From positions 9,861 through 15,028 of the forward strand of contig DMKW01000132.1 in the NCBI GenBank assembly GCA_003454135.1: 5,168 bases of DNA, written 5' to 3'. The position numbers and the translations under genes are program-made. Each line of letters starts with the position of its first letter. Position 1 is the first letter of the stretch. Below, piece after piece: positions 1 to 5,168 of this stretch. The stretch comes from Microbacteriaceae bacterium. GTDB taxonomy: Bacteria; Actinomycetota; Actinomycetes; Actinomycetales; Microbacteriaceae. The notes under the pieces were generated by a model. The model ran no database searches and was not told the DNA's origin. It saw nothing but the letters and a program-made list of their open reading frames with translations.

Positions 1-416
1 TCGACGCGATCGTCGTTGCGCGTTCGGCGTTCGAATCGTCGATGCACTACCGCAGCGCCGTGCTCTTCGGCAGTTGCGCGCCTGTCTCCGACGACGACAA
101 GGTGCGAGCCCTCGACCATGTGACGAACGCGATCATCCCCGGGCGCGTCGGCGAGATCCGCAGGCACAGCGCCAAGGAGCTGGCGGCGACCCTCGTTTTG
201 CGGTTGACCGTCGACGAGTGGTCGCTCAAGGTGTCTGACGGCTGGCCGGAAGACGGGCCGGATGACGTGGCCGGCCCAGCGTGGGCCGGTGTGCTCCCGC
301 TCGCTACGGGCGTCACCAGCGCGCTGCGCGCACCGGACCTGGCGGAGGGAATCGACGTCCCCCGTTCGGTGCACGACCTGCTCGACGGCAAGCGCTCGGG
401 CTACTCGCCCGCGTAG
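1..416 (+). CDS. Pyridoxamine 5'-phosphate oxidase-like (flavin/split-barrel) family protein, 5'-truncated
   Basis: The gene enters from the left edge; its first complete codon is at base 3 and about 137 residues are visible up to the TAG at 414-416. The visible part resembles the C-terminal two thirds of small actinobacterial PPOX-like proteins (nitroimidazole-resistance/FMN-binding split-barrel type). Supporting patterns are ARSAFESSMHYRSAVLFG near the start of the visible part, then V-PGR, a K-ELAATLVL helix, a D-W-LKV segment and a late PAWAGVLPL motif. Members are cytoplasmic, bind FMN or a related flavin/F420 and carry out poorly defined redox reactions; the substrate here cannot be told. 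The N-terminal barrel strands lie outside the window, so the internal ATG at 42 is not the true start. It converges on the lipoprotein gene, overlapping it by 16 bp, and has no evident link to galactose metabolism. The family call is fairly secure, the exact function is not. Confidence 0.82.
   Translation, partial: DAIVVARSAFESSMHYRSAVLFGSCAPVSDDDKVRALDHVTNAIIPGRVGEIRRHSAKELAATLVLRLTVDEWSLKVSDGWPEDGPDDVAGPAWAGVLPLATGVTSALRAPDLAEGIDVPRSVHDLLDGKRSGYSPA
271..289. repeat. Perfect 8-bp inverted repeat with 3-base loop
   Basis: CCGGCCCA, loop GCG, TGGGCCGG: a fully paired GC-rich hairpin within the 3' part of the PPOX-like gene. It is 112 bp beyond the stop codon of the convergent lipoprotein gene, so it could slow or end minus-strand transcripts as a tail-less (actinobacterial-type) terminator. 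No T-run follows on either strand. The bases also encode the conserved AGPAWAG stretch of the PPOX-like protein, so coding constraint alone may explain them. Confidence 0.35.
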
Positions 417-1159
417 CCGATCCCGCACGACGTGCCGCTCGCCGGGGCGTTCGGGTCCCAGCCGTCCGTACCGTCGACCGTCGGCTTCGCAAGGTCGGTG
501 ATCGTGACGGCGCAGGCCTCGATCGTGGCGTTGGAGTCGAACGGAACGCTGAACCCGTAGAAGGCGTACCGCCACAGCGTGACGTCTGGGCCCGGGTTTC
601 CGCTCTCGAAGTCGGCGACGGCATGAACCGCACCGGACGACGACCACTTGTATCCGCCGTAGCAGGGCTGGCTCGAGTCGCTCGGGGCGACTCCCTTGCC
701 GGTGGCCGACTGGCCGAAATACGGGCTACCGAGCGACAGGTCGATCGGAAAGACGAAGACCTTGCCGGTCGTGCTCGACGCGATGTCGATGGGCATGAGG
801 ATGCTGCCGTTGGCCGCGAGGGTGTCGGCGGTCACCGGATTGCCGCCGACGCCGGCACCGCAGGTCTCGATGAACTGCTTCTCGATGGGCTTCGCCGCGC
901 TGCTGCTGTACGGAACGGGCTTACGAGCGGTCATGAGGATGGCGATCGTGCTGCCGTCCTTGCCGCGTACGTTGGCGGCCACCGTGAAGAGCACGTCCTT
1001 CGGCGCCGCGCTCGCGCTCGGCGACGGGATCGCGTTGGGGGTGGGGGACGCACTCGCGGCGGGCCCGGCCGGTTTCGCGGCGCTGCCGCAACCGGAGAGC
1101 AGCACCGCGAGCAGCACGGCGCCGACAGTGATCGAAGCAGTGGCGTGGAACGCTCTCAC
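401..1159 (-). CDS. Predicted secreted lipoprotein of unknown function (252 aa)
   Basis: I do not recognise the family. The protein has a basic start (Arg2, His5), a hydrophobic stretch at about residues 9-21 and a lipobox L21-S22-G23-C24, so it should be cleaved by signal peptidase II and anchored by a lipidated Cys24 on the outer face of the membrane. Residues 25-53 form a low-complexity Ala/Ser/Pro linker. The mature domain, about 55-252, contains four cysteines (100, 166, 216, 245), enough for two disulfides, and is rich in Ser, Gly, Asp and aromatic residues; no catalytic motif stands out. The GTG start at 1159-1157 is chosen because AAGGAG sits 6 bases upstream and the signal peptide begins there. 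It lies 38 bp downstream of galK on the same strand without a convincing terminator between, so co-transcription is possible, but a sugar-related role is only inference. Its 3' end overlaps the PPOX-like gene. Confidence 0.85.
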   Translation of the reverse strand: MRAFHATASITVGAVLLAVLLSGCGSAAKPAGPAASASPTPNAIPSPSASAAPKDVLFTVAANVRGKDGSTIAILMTARKPVPYSSSAAKPIEKQFIETCGAGVGGNPVTADTLAANGSILMPIDIASSTTGKVFVFPIDLSLGSPYFGQSATGKGVAPSDSSQPCYGGYKWSSSGAVHAVADFESGNPGPDVTLWRYAFYGFSVPFDSNATIEACAVTITDLAKPTVDGTDGWDPNAPASGTSCGIGYAGE

Positions 1160-1165
1160 TCGTGT

Positions 1166-1171
1166 CTCCTT
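1166..1171 (-). promoter_or_regulatory. Ribosome binding site of the lipoprotein gene
   Basis: On the minus strand these bases read AAGGAG, a strong Shine-Dalgarno match, followed by 6 bases and then GTG. This decides the GTG start. It is the strongest site in the window and lies in the short galK-lipoprotein gap, showing independent translation initiation rather than stop/start coupling. Confidence 0.75.
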
Positions 1172-1197
1172 GCGGCTCGAATAGGGAGCTGGTGTGG

Positions 1198-2358
1198 TTA
1201 TGGTTCGCGGGATGCGCCCTGCGCAGCCGTCACGACGAACGTATCAGGCCGACCGTAGCCATGTTCTGCGAAGGCGCCATCGATAGCAACCTGTAATCGC
1301 GAGAGGTCCTCCGCGCGGATGAGGGCGATCGCCGCCCCTCCGAAGCCGCCCCCGGTCATCCTGGCGCCGAGCGCACCATTCGATTGCGCGGTCTCGACGG
1401 CGAGATCGAGTTCGGCGACCGAGATCTCGAAGTCGTCTCTCATGGACACGTGGGAGGCGTCGAGGAGGTCGCCGATCGCGCCGGCGCCCTGCTCCCGGAG
1501 CGTGCGCACGGTGTCGAGCACCCGCTGGTTCTCGGTGACGACGTGCCGCACCCGACGGAAGGTGACGTCGTCGAGCACCTCGCGAGCGCGGGGAAGGTCG
1601 TCGACGCTGACATCCCGCAGCGCCGAGACGCCGAGCTCGCGCGCCCCGAGTTCGCACGACGCGCGACGCTCGGCGTAGCCGCCGGTCGCGTGGGAGTGGC
1701 TCACTCCCGTGTCGATAATGAGCAGCACGAGGCCGGCTGCCTCGAAGCCGAGATCGATGATCTGCGCGTCTAGCGTTCGGCAGTCGAGGAACACCGCGCT
1801 GTCTTTCCGCCCGAGCAGCGACGCGGACTGGTCCATGATGCCGGTCGGAGCGCCGACCACCTTGTTCTCGGCGAGCTGGCCGACGAGCGCGAGGGTAGAC
1901 CGATCGAGACCGAGCTGCCAGACGTCGTTGAGTGCAATGGCGACGGCGCTCTCGATCGCGGCCGAGGAGGAGAGTCCGGCGCCAACCGGAACATCCGATT
2001 CGATGAAGATGTCGAAGCCGGGCACGGCGGCGAGGTCGGCGCCGCGCTCGCCGAGGGCCCACGCGACCCCGAGGGGGTAGGCGGCCCAGCCGGAGAGCCG
2101 CTCGGGGGAGAGCTCGGCGAGGTCGATCTCCACGACCTCGTCGGCGAACGCGCTCGCGACGCGGGCGATGCGATCCTCGCGCAGCCCGAGGGCGAGCACC
2201 GTGCGGCGGTTGATCGCGAGCGGCAGCACGAAGCCCTCGTTGTAGTCGGTATGCTCGCCGATCAGGTTGACCCGACCGGGTGCCGACCAGATTCCGCTCG
2301 GCTCGTATCCGTAGAGTGCCGCGAATCCCTCGCGAACGTCATCCCTGATGTCGGTCAT
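1198..2358 (-). CDS. galK: Galactokinase
   Basis: A GHMP-family kinase of 386 aa that phosphorylates alpha-D-galactose with ATP to galactose-1-phosphate in the cytoplasm, the first committed step of the Leloir pathway. The galactokinase signature GRVNLIGEHTDYN is at residues 28-40, with the conserved Arg at 29. The ATP-binding PVGAGLSSSAA motif is at 124-134, GIMDQ with the catalytic Asp176 at 173-177, SHSHA at 220-224, and the third GHMP motif GARMTGGGFGG at 331-341. Length is normal for bacterial galactokinases, and no key residue is missing. The start is the ATG at 2358-2356, which overlaps the galT stop (ATGA); a modest AGGGA lies about 10 bases upstream. The reading frame stays open a further 67 codons upstream, but that part is inside galT in another frame and looks non-coding. 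It is translationally coupled to galT, and the stop is TAA at 1200-1198. Confidence 0.97.
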   Translation of the reverse strand: MTDIRDDVREGFAALYGYEPSGIWSAPGRVNLIGEHTDYNEGFVLPLAINRRTVLALGLREDRIARVASAFADEVVEIDLAELSPERLSGWAAYPLGVAWALGERGADLAAVPGFDIFIESDVPVGAGLSSSAAIESAVAIALNDVWQLGLDRSTLALVGQLAENKVVGAPTGIMDQSASLLGRKDSAVFLDCRTLDAQIIDLGFEAAGLVLLIIDTGVSHSHATGGYAERRASCELGARELGVSALRDVSVDDLPRAREVLDDVTFRRVRHVVTENQRVLDTVRTLREQGAGAIGDLLDASHVSMRDDFEISVAELDLAVETAQSNGALGARMTGGGFGGAAIALIRAEDLSRLQVAIDGAFAEHGYGRPDTFVVTAAQGASREP

Positions 2359-3464
2359 GGCGTGCTGTTCCCTGCTGTGTCGATGGCGGTTCGGATGGCG
2401 CTGGCCGTCTGCTCGGGCGTCACGTCGCCGATCCACGCCCCCATGGCCGCTTCGGAGCCGGCGAGGTACTTGAGCTTGTTGGCCGCCCGGCGCGGGGACG
2501 TCACCTGCAGCATGAGCCGGATCTCGTCCCGCTTCTCGCGCACGGGAGCCTGGTGCCACGCGGCGATGTACGGCGTCGGGGTGTCGTAGAGGGCGTCGAT
2601 GCCGCGCAGCAGCGTGAGGTAGAGCCCGGCGAGCTCGTCCCGCTCCTCGCCGCTCGTCGCGGCGAAGTCCGGCACATGCCGGTGCGGCAGCATGTGCACC
2701 TCGATCGGCCAGCGCGCCGCGAACGGCACGAACGCCGTCCAGTGCTCCCCGCGCAGCACGACGCGCTCCGAAGCGGTCTCGAACTCGAGGATGCTCTGGA
2801 AGAGGCCAGGCCCGAACCGGTCGATCGAGTCGATCAGCCGGGCCGTGCGCGGTGTCACGTATGGGTAGGAGTAGATCTGCCCGTGCGGATGATGCAGCGT
2901 CACGCCGATCGCCTCGCCGCGGTTCTCGAACGGAAAGACCTGCTGCACGCCGGGCATGGCGGAGAGGGCGGCGGTGCGATCCGCCCAGGCCTCGATGACG
3001 GTTCGCGCGCGCGACGGGCTGAGGCTGCCGAACGATCCCTCATGCTCGGGGCTGAAGCACACGACCTCGCAACGTCCGATCGACGGGAGGCTGCGGCCGA
3101 GGCCGATCGAGCGCAGTTCGTCGGGGGAGTAGCTCGCCGAGACCTCGGGGCCGAACGACGGCGAGCGGTTTTCGAACACGGCCACGTCATAGTTGTCCGG
3201 GATCTCCGACGGGTTGGATGCCGTGGCCGGGGCGAGCGGGTCCTTGTCGGCCGGGGGCAGGAAGACACGGTTCTGGCGCGCCGCCGCGATCGAGATCCAT
3301 TCACCCGTGAGCGGGTCCTGGCGCATCGTCGCCGTCTCTGGCCGCGGGTCGAGCACCCGGGCATCCGGCGCGCGGCCGGGGGCCAGGGCGGTGTCGGCGT
3401 CGTCGAAGTAGATGAGCTCGCGGCCGTCGGCTAACCGGTGCTCGCGTTTGACGATCGATGACAT
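2355..3464 (-). CDS. galT: Galactose-1-phosphate uridylyltransferase
   Basis: A HIT-superfamily transferase of 369 aa that converts galactose-1-phosphate plus UDP-glucose into UDP-galactose plus glucose-1-phosphate. The active-site HPHGQ is at residues 192-196, so His194 should be the uridylylated nucleophile. Other family landmarks are RQDPLTGEW (48-56), the FENRSPSF segment (97-104), CFSPEH (136-141), FPFENRGEAIGVTLHH before the active site, and the C-terminal WHQAPVREKRDE and LKYLAGSEAAMGAW segments typical of actinobacterial GalT. The two zinc-ligand cysteines of E. coli GalT (Cys52, Cys55) are not found: the corresponding place reads KDPLAPA (about 74-80). The His ligands in SPEH and HPHGQ are kept. 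The ATG at 3464-3462 is preceded by GGAGAAGG, which fixes the start. It is first in the minus-strand operon, sharing ATGA with galK, and is probably controlled from the divergent intergenic region. Confidence 0.97.
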   Translation of the reverse strand: MSSIVKREHRLADGRELIYFDDADTALAPGRAPDARVLDPRPETATMRQDPLTGEWISIAAARQNRVFLPPADKDPLAPATASNPSEIPDNYDVAVFENRSPSFGPEVSASYSPDELRSIGLGRSLPSIGRCEVVCFSPEHEGSFGSLSPSRARTVIEAWADRTAALSAMPGVQQVFPFENRGEAIGVTLHHPHGQIYSYPYVTPRTARLIDSIDRFGPGLFQSILEFETASERVVLRGEHWTAFVPFAARWPIEVHMLPHRHVPDFAATSGEERDELAGLYLTLLRGIDALYDTPTPYIAAWHQAPVREKRDEIRLMLQVTSPRRAANKLKYLAGSEAAMGAWIGDVTPEQTASAIRTAIDTAGNSTP

Positions 3465-3467
3465 GTG

Positions 3468-3475
3468 CCTTCTCC
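3468..3475 (-). promoter_or_regulatory. galT: Ribosome binding site of galT
   Basis: On the minus strand this reads GGAGAAGG, ending three bases before the ATG (GGAG is 7 bases from it). It supports the chosen galT start. Confidence 0.7.
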
Positions 3476-3482
3476 GATGCGG

Positions 3483-3527
3483 TTTCGAAAACGAAGGAAA
3501 CGATACCTTCTATTGACAAGAAAACGC
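3483..3527. promoter_or_regulatory. Candidate operator: TTTCGAAA palindrome and three GRAAACGM repeats
   Basis: The plus strand holds GAAAACGA (3487-3494), GGAAACGA (3496-3503, start-to-start distance 9) and GAAAACGC (3520-3527), plus the 8-base palindrome TTTCGAAA (3483-3490) overlapping the first copy. DeoR-family regulators commonly bind direct repeats, and some known operators (for example AgaR) are built of TTTC/GAAA-type repeats. The first two copies cover the proposed -10 and start of galT; the third overlaps the galT -35 and the spacer of the regulator promoter. Binding there would repress both directions. The assignment is inferred from pattern and position. Confidence 0.5.
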
Positions 3528-3529
3528 AA
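3500..3529 (-). promoter_or_regulatory. galT: Candidate galT promoter
   Basis: On the minus strand TTGCGT (3529-3524) and TATCGT (3505-3500) are 18 bases apart, each matching four of six bases of the sigma-70-type consensus. Initiation would fall near 3493, giving a leader of about 28 bases that carries the GGAGAAGG site. The match is moderate and untested; the AT-rich patch could yield it by chance. Confidence 0.45.
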
Positions 3530-3541
3530 GTAATCGAAGAT
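3513..3541 (+). promoter_or_regulatory. Candidate promoter of the DeoR-family regulator
   Basis: A perfect TTGACA -35 (3513-3518) is followed after 17 bases by GAAGAT (3536-3541), a weak -10 keeping the key second A and final T. Initiation about 7 bases after the -10 would fall on or next to the ATG at 3548, implying a leaderless mRNA, which is common in actinobacteria. This agrees with the lack of a good Shine-Dalgarno sequence before that ATG. Confidence 0.5.
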
Positions 3542-3547
3542 CATTGC

Positions 3548-4390
3548 ATGGCCGGACCGCAGCACACCCCACCGGCTGCCGCGCGACGCGAGCAGATCCG
3601 ATCCATCATCGAGCAGCGTGGGTTCGTGCGGGTCGCCCAGTTGAGCAAACAATTCGGCATCTCCGAGGTCACCGTGAGGGCAGACCTCGACGCGCTCGCC
3701 GACGACAATGCCGTGCAGCGCGTGCACGGGGGAGCCGTCGCGGGCGTCGGCGGTCGCCCGGCGGGACTCGAGCGCCCGTTCGAACAGTCGATGCTCGCGA
3801 GCGCCGACGAGAAGACGCGCATCGGCCGGGCGGCCGCCGCCCTCATCGAGTCCGACCAGGCGGTCGTGCTCGACGTCGGCACCACCACGACCGCGATCGC
3901 CGCGGCGATGCTCGAGCGCGAGGATCTGCGGAACGTCGTCGTCATCACCAACGCGCTCAACATCGCGCTCGCCCTCGAGGCGGCCATCCCCCGCTTCACG
4001 GTCGTGGTCACGGGCGGCACACTCCGCCCGCTCCAGCACTCGCTCGTCGACCCGCTCGCCGGGGTCGTGCTCGACCGCATCCGGGCCGACATCGCCTTCA
4101 TCGGATGCAGCGGGGTGCACGTCACGGCAGGCATCACCAACGTCAACCTCCCGGAGGCCGACGTGAAGCGCCGCATGATCGCCACGGCGGCGCGCACGGT
4201 CGTCGTCGCCGACAGTTCGAAGCTCGGCGTTGCGCAACTCAGTCGCGTGGCCCCGCTCGCCGAGATCGACACGCTCATCACGGGCGTCGAGGCCGACATC
4301 GGGGTCGTCGAAAGCCTTCGCGAGGCGGGTCTCCGCGTGATCCGTGCCGGTGAAGACACCACCTCGAGCCTCGCTAGGCTTGACCGGTGA
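3548..4390 (+). CDS. DeoR/GlpR-family transcriptional regulator of the galactose locus
   Basis: A 280-aa protein of standard DeoR-family length. The N-terminal winged helix-turn-helix spans about residues 12-63: RREQIRSIIEQRG, then VRVAQLSKQFGISEVTVRADLDAL (27-50) and the family-typical RVHGGA (58-63). The rest is a DeoRC sensor domain of the ribose-5-phosphate-isomerase-like fold: DVGTTTTAIA (109-118), TNALNIA (134-140), TGGTLRP (155-161), IGCSGVH then GITNVNLPEADVKRRMI (about 185-211), and ADSSKLG (221-227). These loops normally bind a phosphorylated sugar. The frame is open back to an ATG at 3458, but that stretch overlaps the galT start and has Lys/Ile codons (AAA, ATA) unlike the rest, so ATG 3548 is preferred. 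It is divergent from galT and overlaps the mutarotase by GTGA. It likely represses both arms; galactose-1-phosphate as inducer is inference. Confidence 0.94.
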   Translation: MAGPQHTPPAAARREQIRSIIEQRGFVRVAQLSKQFGISEVTVRADLDALADDNAVQRVHGGAVAGVGGRPAGLERPFEQSMLASADEKTRIGRAAAALIESDQAVVLDVGTTTTAIAAAMLEREDLRNVVVITNALNIALALEAAIPRFTVVVTGGTLRPLQHSLVDPLAGVVLDRIRADIAFIGCSGVHVTAGITNVNLPEADVKRRMIATAARTVVVADSSKLGVAQLSRVAPLAEIDTLITGVEADIGVVESLREAGLRVIRAGEDTTSSLARLDR

Positions 4391-5168
4391 ACTCGCCAAC
4401 GGGACTCCAGTTCGAACTCGACGCAACGACCTCCCTCGGCGAGGCGCGGGCCGTCATCACCGAGGTGGCAGCGTCGCTGCGCACCCTGTCGATCGGCGGC
4501 ATCGACCTCACCGAGCCGTATCCGACCGATGTCGTGCCACCGTTCGGCGATGGGATCGTGCTCGTGCCGTGGCCGAACCGCATCGAGGACGGCCGCTGGC
4601 TGCTCGACGGGGCCGAGCAGCAGCTCGACCTCACCGAACCGGAGCTCGGCAACGCCCTGCACGGCCTCTTGCGTGATCGGCCGTACACGGTCGCGGACCG
4701 CACCGACTCGTCCGTGACCCTCGCGGCCACGGTGTTCCCCACGCGCGGGTACCCCTTCCAGCTCGACACGACCGTGCGCTACGAACTCGTCGACGACGGG
4801 TTGCGCGTCACCCACGGCGTCAACAACGTCGGCGGGGCGAGCGCCCCAGTAGCGATCGGCACGCATCCGTTCCTAAGGCTCGGCGACGTGCCGCTCGACG
4901 AACTCGTTCTCACGGTGGCGGCCGGCACGCGATTCGAGACGGATGCCCGGCTCAACCCCCTGAGCGAAAACGCCGTCGACGGCACAGCATTCGATCTCCG
5001 CGCCGGTCGACTCGTGGCCGATCTCGACCTCGACGACGCGTTCGGCGCGGTGACGCCCGTGGACGGAGTGAGCCGACACCGCCTCACTGCGAGCGACGGT
5101 CGGTTCGTCGAACTCTGGCAGGAGGCCGAATTCGGCTACGTGCAGGTGTTCACCACGCGCATCTTCCC
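4387..5168 (+). CDS. galM: Aldose 1-epimerase (galactose mutarotase) family protein, 3'-truncated
   Basis: About 260 residues are visible before the window ends without a stop codon. The enzyme interconverts alpha and beta anomers of aldoses, feeding alpha-D-galactose to galactokinase. Family landmarks in order are PWPNRIEDGRW (61-71, with the sugar-binding Arg65), NALHGLLR with catalytic-type His92, FPTRGYPF (117-124), VNNVG (145-149), IGTHPFLRLG with His160 (157-166), LDDAF (215-219) with an Asp matching the sugar-contacting one of the family, and WQEAEFGYVQVFTTRIF at the end. The catalytic Glu normally follows soon after this last segment and would lie beyond base 5168. The GTG start at 4387 shares GTGA with the regulator's stop; only a weak TAGG precedes it, so translation is probably coupled. 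It resembles the actinobacterial/YihR-like branch; the galactose preference, and thus the symbol, is inferred from context. Confidence 0.92.
   Translation, partial: MNSPTGLQFELDATTSLGEARAVITEVAASLRTLSIGGIDLTEPYPTDVVPPFGDGIVLVPWPNRIEDGRWLLDGAEQQLDLTEPELGNALHGLLRDRPYTVADRTDSSVTLAATVFPTRGYPFQLDTTVRYELVDDGLRVTHGVNNVGGASAPVAIGTHPFLRLGDVPLDELVLTVAAGTRFETDARLNPLSENAVDGTAFDLRAGRLVADLDLDDAFGAVTPVDGVSRHRLTASDGRFVELWQEAEFGYVQVFTTRIF

Larger units (their letters stand above)
3465..3547. promoter_or_regulatory. Divergent galT / deoR-type regulator control region
   Basis: This 83-bp gap separates two divergent start codons. Bases 3481-3547 are only about 39% GC (26 of 67 by hand count), against roughly two-thirds GC in the neighbouring genes, and are full of A- and T-runs, as expected of a promoter/operator region. 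It is the only sizeable intergenic region in the window, so it probably drives both the galT-galK arm and the regulator-mutarotase arm. Confidence 0.8.

Noticed and set aside
42..416. Separate 124-aa gene starting at ATG 42
   Set aside because: Family similarity continues upstream in frame to base 3 (ARSAFESS before the Met), so this Met is internal to a gene that begins outside the window.
1160..1197. Possible terminator between galK and the lipoprotein gene
   Set aside because: Only a four-base GCTC/GAGC stem with a 7-base loop and no T-run; too weak to call.
281..1258. 325-aa plus-strand open frame antisense to the lipoprotein gene
   Set aside because: The translation is Arg/Gly/Ala-rich without domains, while the opposite strand has a signal peptide, lipobox and strong ribosome binding site.
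2359..2559. 67-codon N-terminal extension of the galK reading frame
   Set aside because: It lies inside galT in another frame and its translation is a low-complexity Arg/Ala/Gly-rich string. Galactokinase homology begins at the ATG at 2358, which gives a normal-length enzyme.
2553..3434. 293-aa plus-strand open frame antisense to galT
   Set aside because: Mirror of the galT codons; the composition is Arg/Val-rich with no recognisable motif.
3458..3547. 30-codon N-terminal extension of the DeoR-family regulator from ATG 3458
   Set aside because: It would overlap the start of galT, runs through the AT-rich promoter region and uses codons (AAA, ATA, ACG-rich) unlike the rest; the DeoR fold is complete from 3548.
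3541..4866. 441-aa minus-strand open frame antisense to the regulator and mutarotase
   Set aside because: It is a shadow frame typical of high-GC DNA; the sense strand has two well-recognised families across the same bases.

Overview
The window is high-GC DNA with dense, short-spaced genes, GTG starts and start/stop overlaps. This points to an actinobacterium. A Micrococcales/Microbacteriaceae-type genome is my best guess, but that is inference from protein style, not proven by a marker gene. The core is a divergent galactose-utilisation (Leloir pathway) locus with its own DeoR-family regulator.

Layout: (1) bases 1-416, plus strand: the 3' part of a pyridoxamine-phosphate-oxidase-like flavin/split-barrel family gene. 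(2) bases 401-1159, minus strand: a predicted secreted lipoprotein of unknown function, overlapping gene 1 tail-to-tail by 16 bp. (3) bases 1198-3464, minus strand: galT followed by galK, joined by an ATGA overlap. The lipoprotein gene lies 38 bp behind galK on the same strand and may be co-transcribed. (4) bases 3465-3547: an unusually AT-rich divergent control region with candidate promoters in both directions and GRAAACGM repeats that could be the regulator's operator. (5) bases 3548-4390, plus strand: a DeoR-family regulator, joined by a GTGA overlap to (6) bases 4387 to the window end: an aldose 1-epimerase (galactose mutarotase) cut off at its 3' end.

How the genes fit together: the mutarotase supplies alpha-D-galactose, GalK phosphorylates it to galactose-1-phosphate, and GalT exchanges it with UDP-glucose to give UDP-galactose and glucose-1-phosphate. 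The UDP-galactose 4-epimerase (galE) and a sugar transporter are not in the window. The DeoR-type protein most likely represses both arms from the shared intergenic region; its sensor domain belongs to a family that usually responds to a sugar phosphate, so galactose-1-phosphate is a reasonable guess as inducer.

I found no RNA genes, mobile elements or CRISPR arrays. No stretch over 300 bases lacks a gene. The locus is mostly conventional. The points worth a second look are the GalT without the two cysteine zinc ligands, the overlapping divergent promoters with repeat-type operators and a possibly leaderless regulator mRNA, and the unrecognised four-cysteine lipoprotein.
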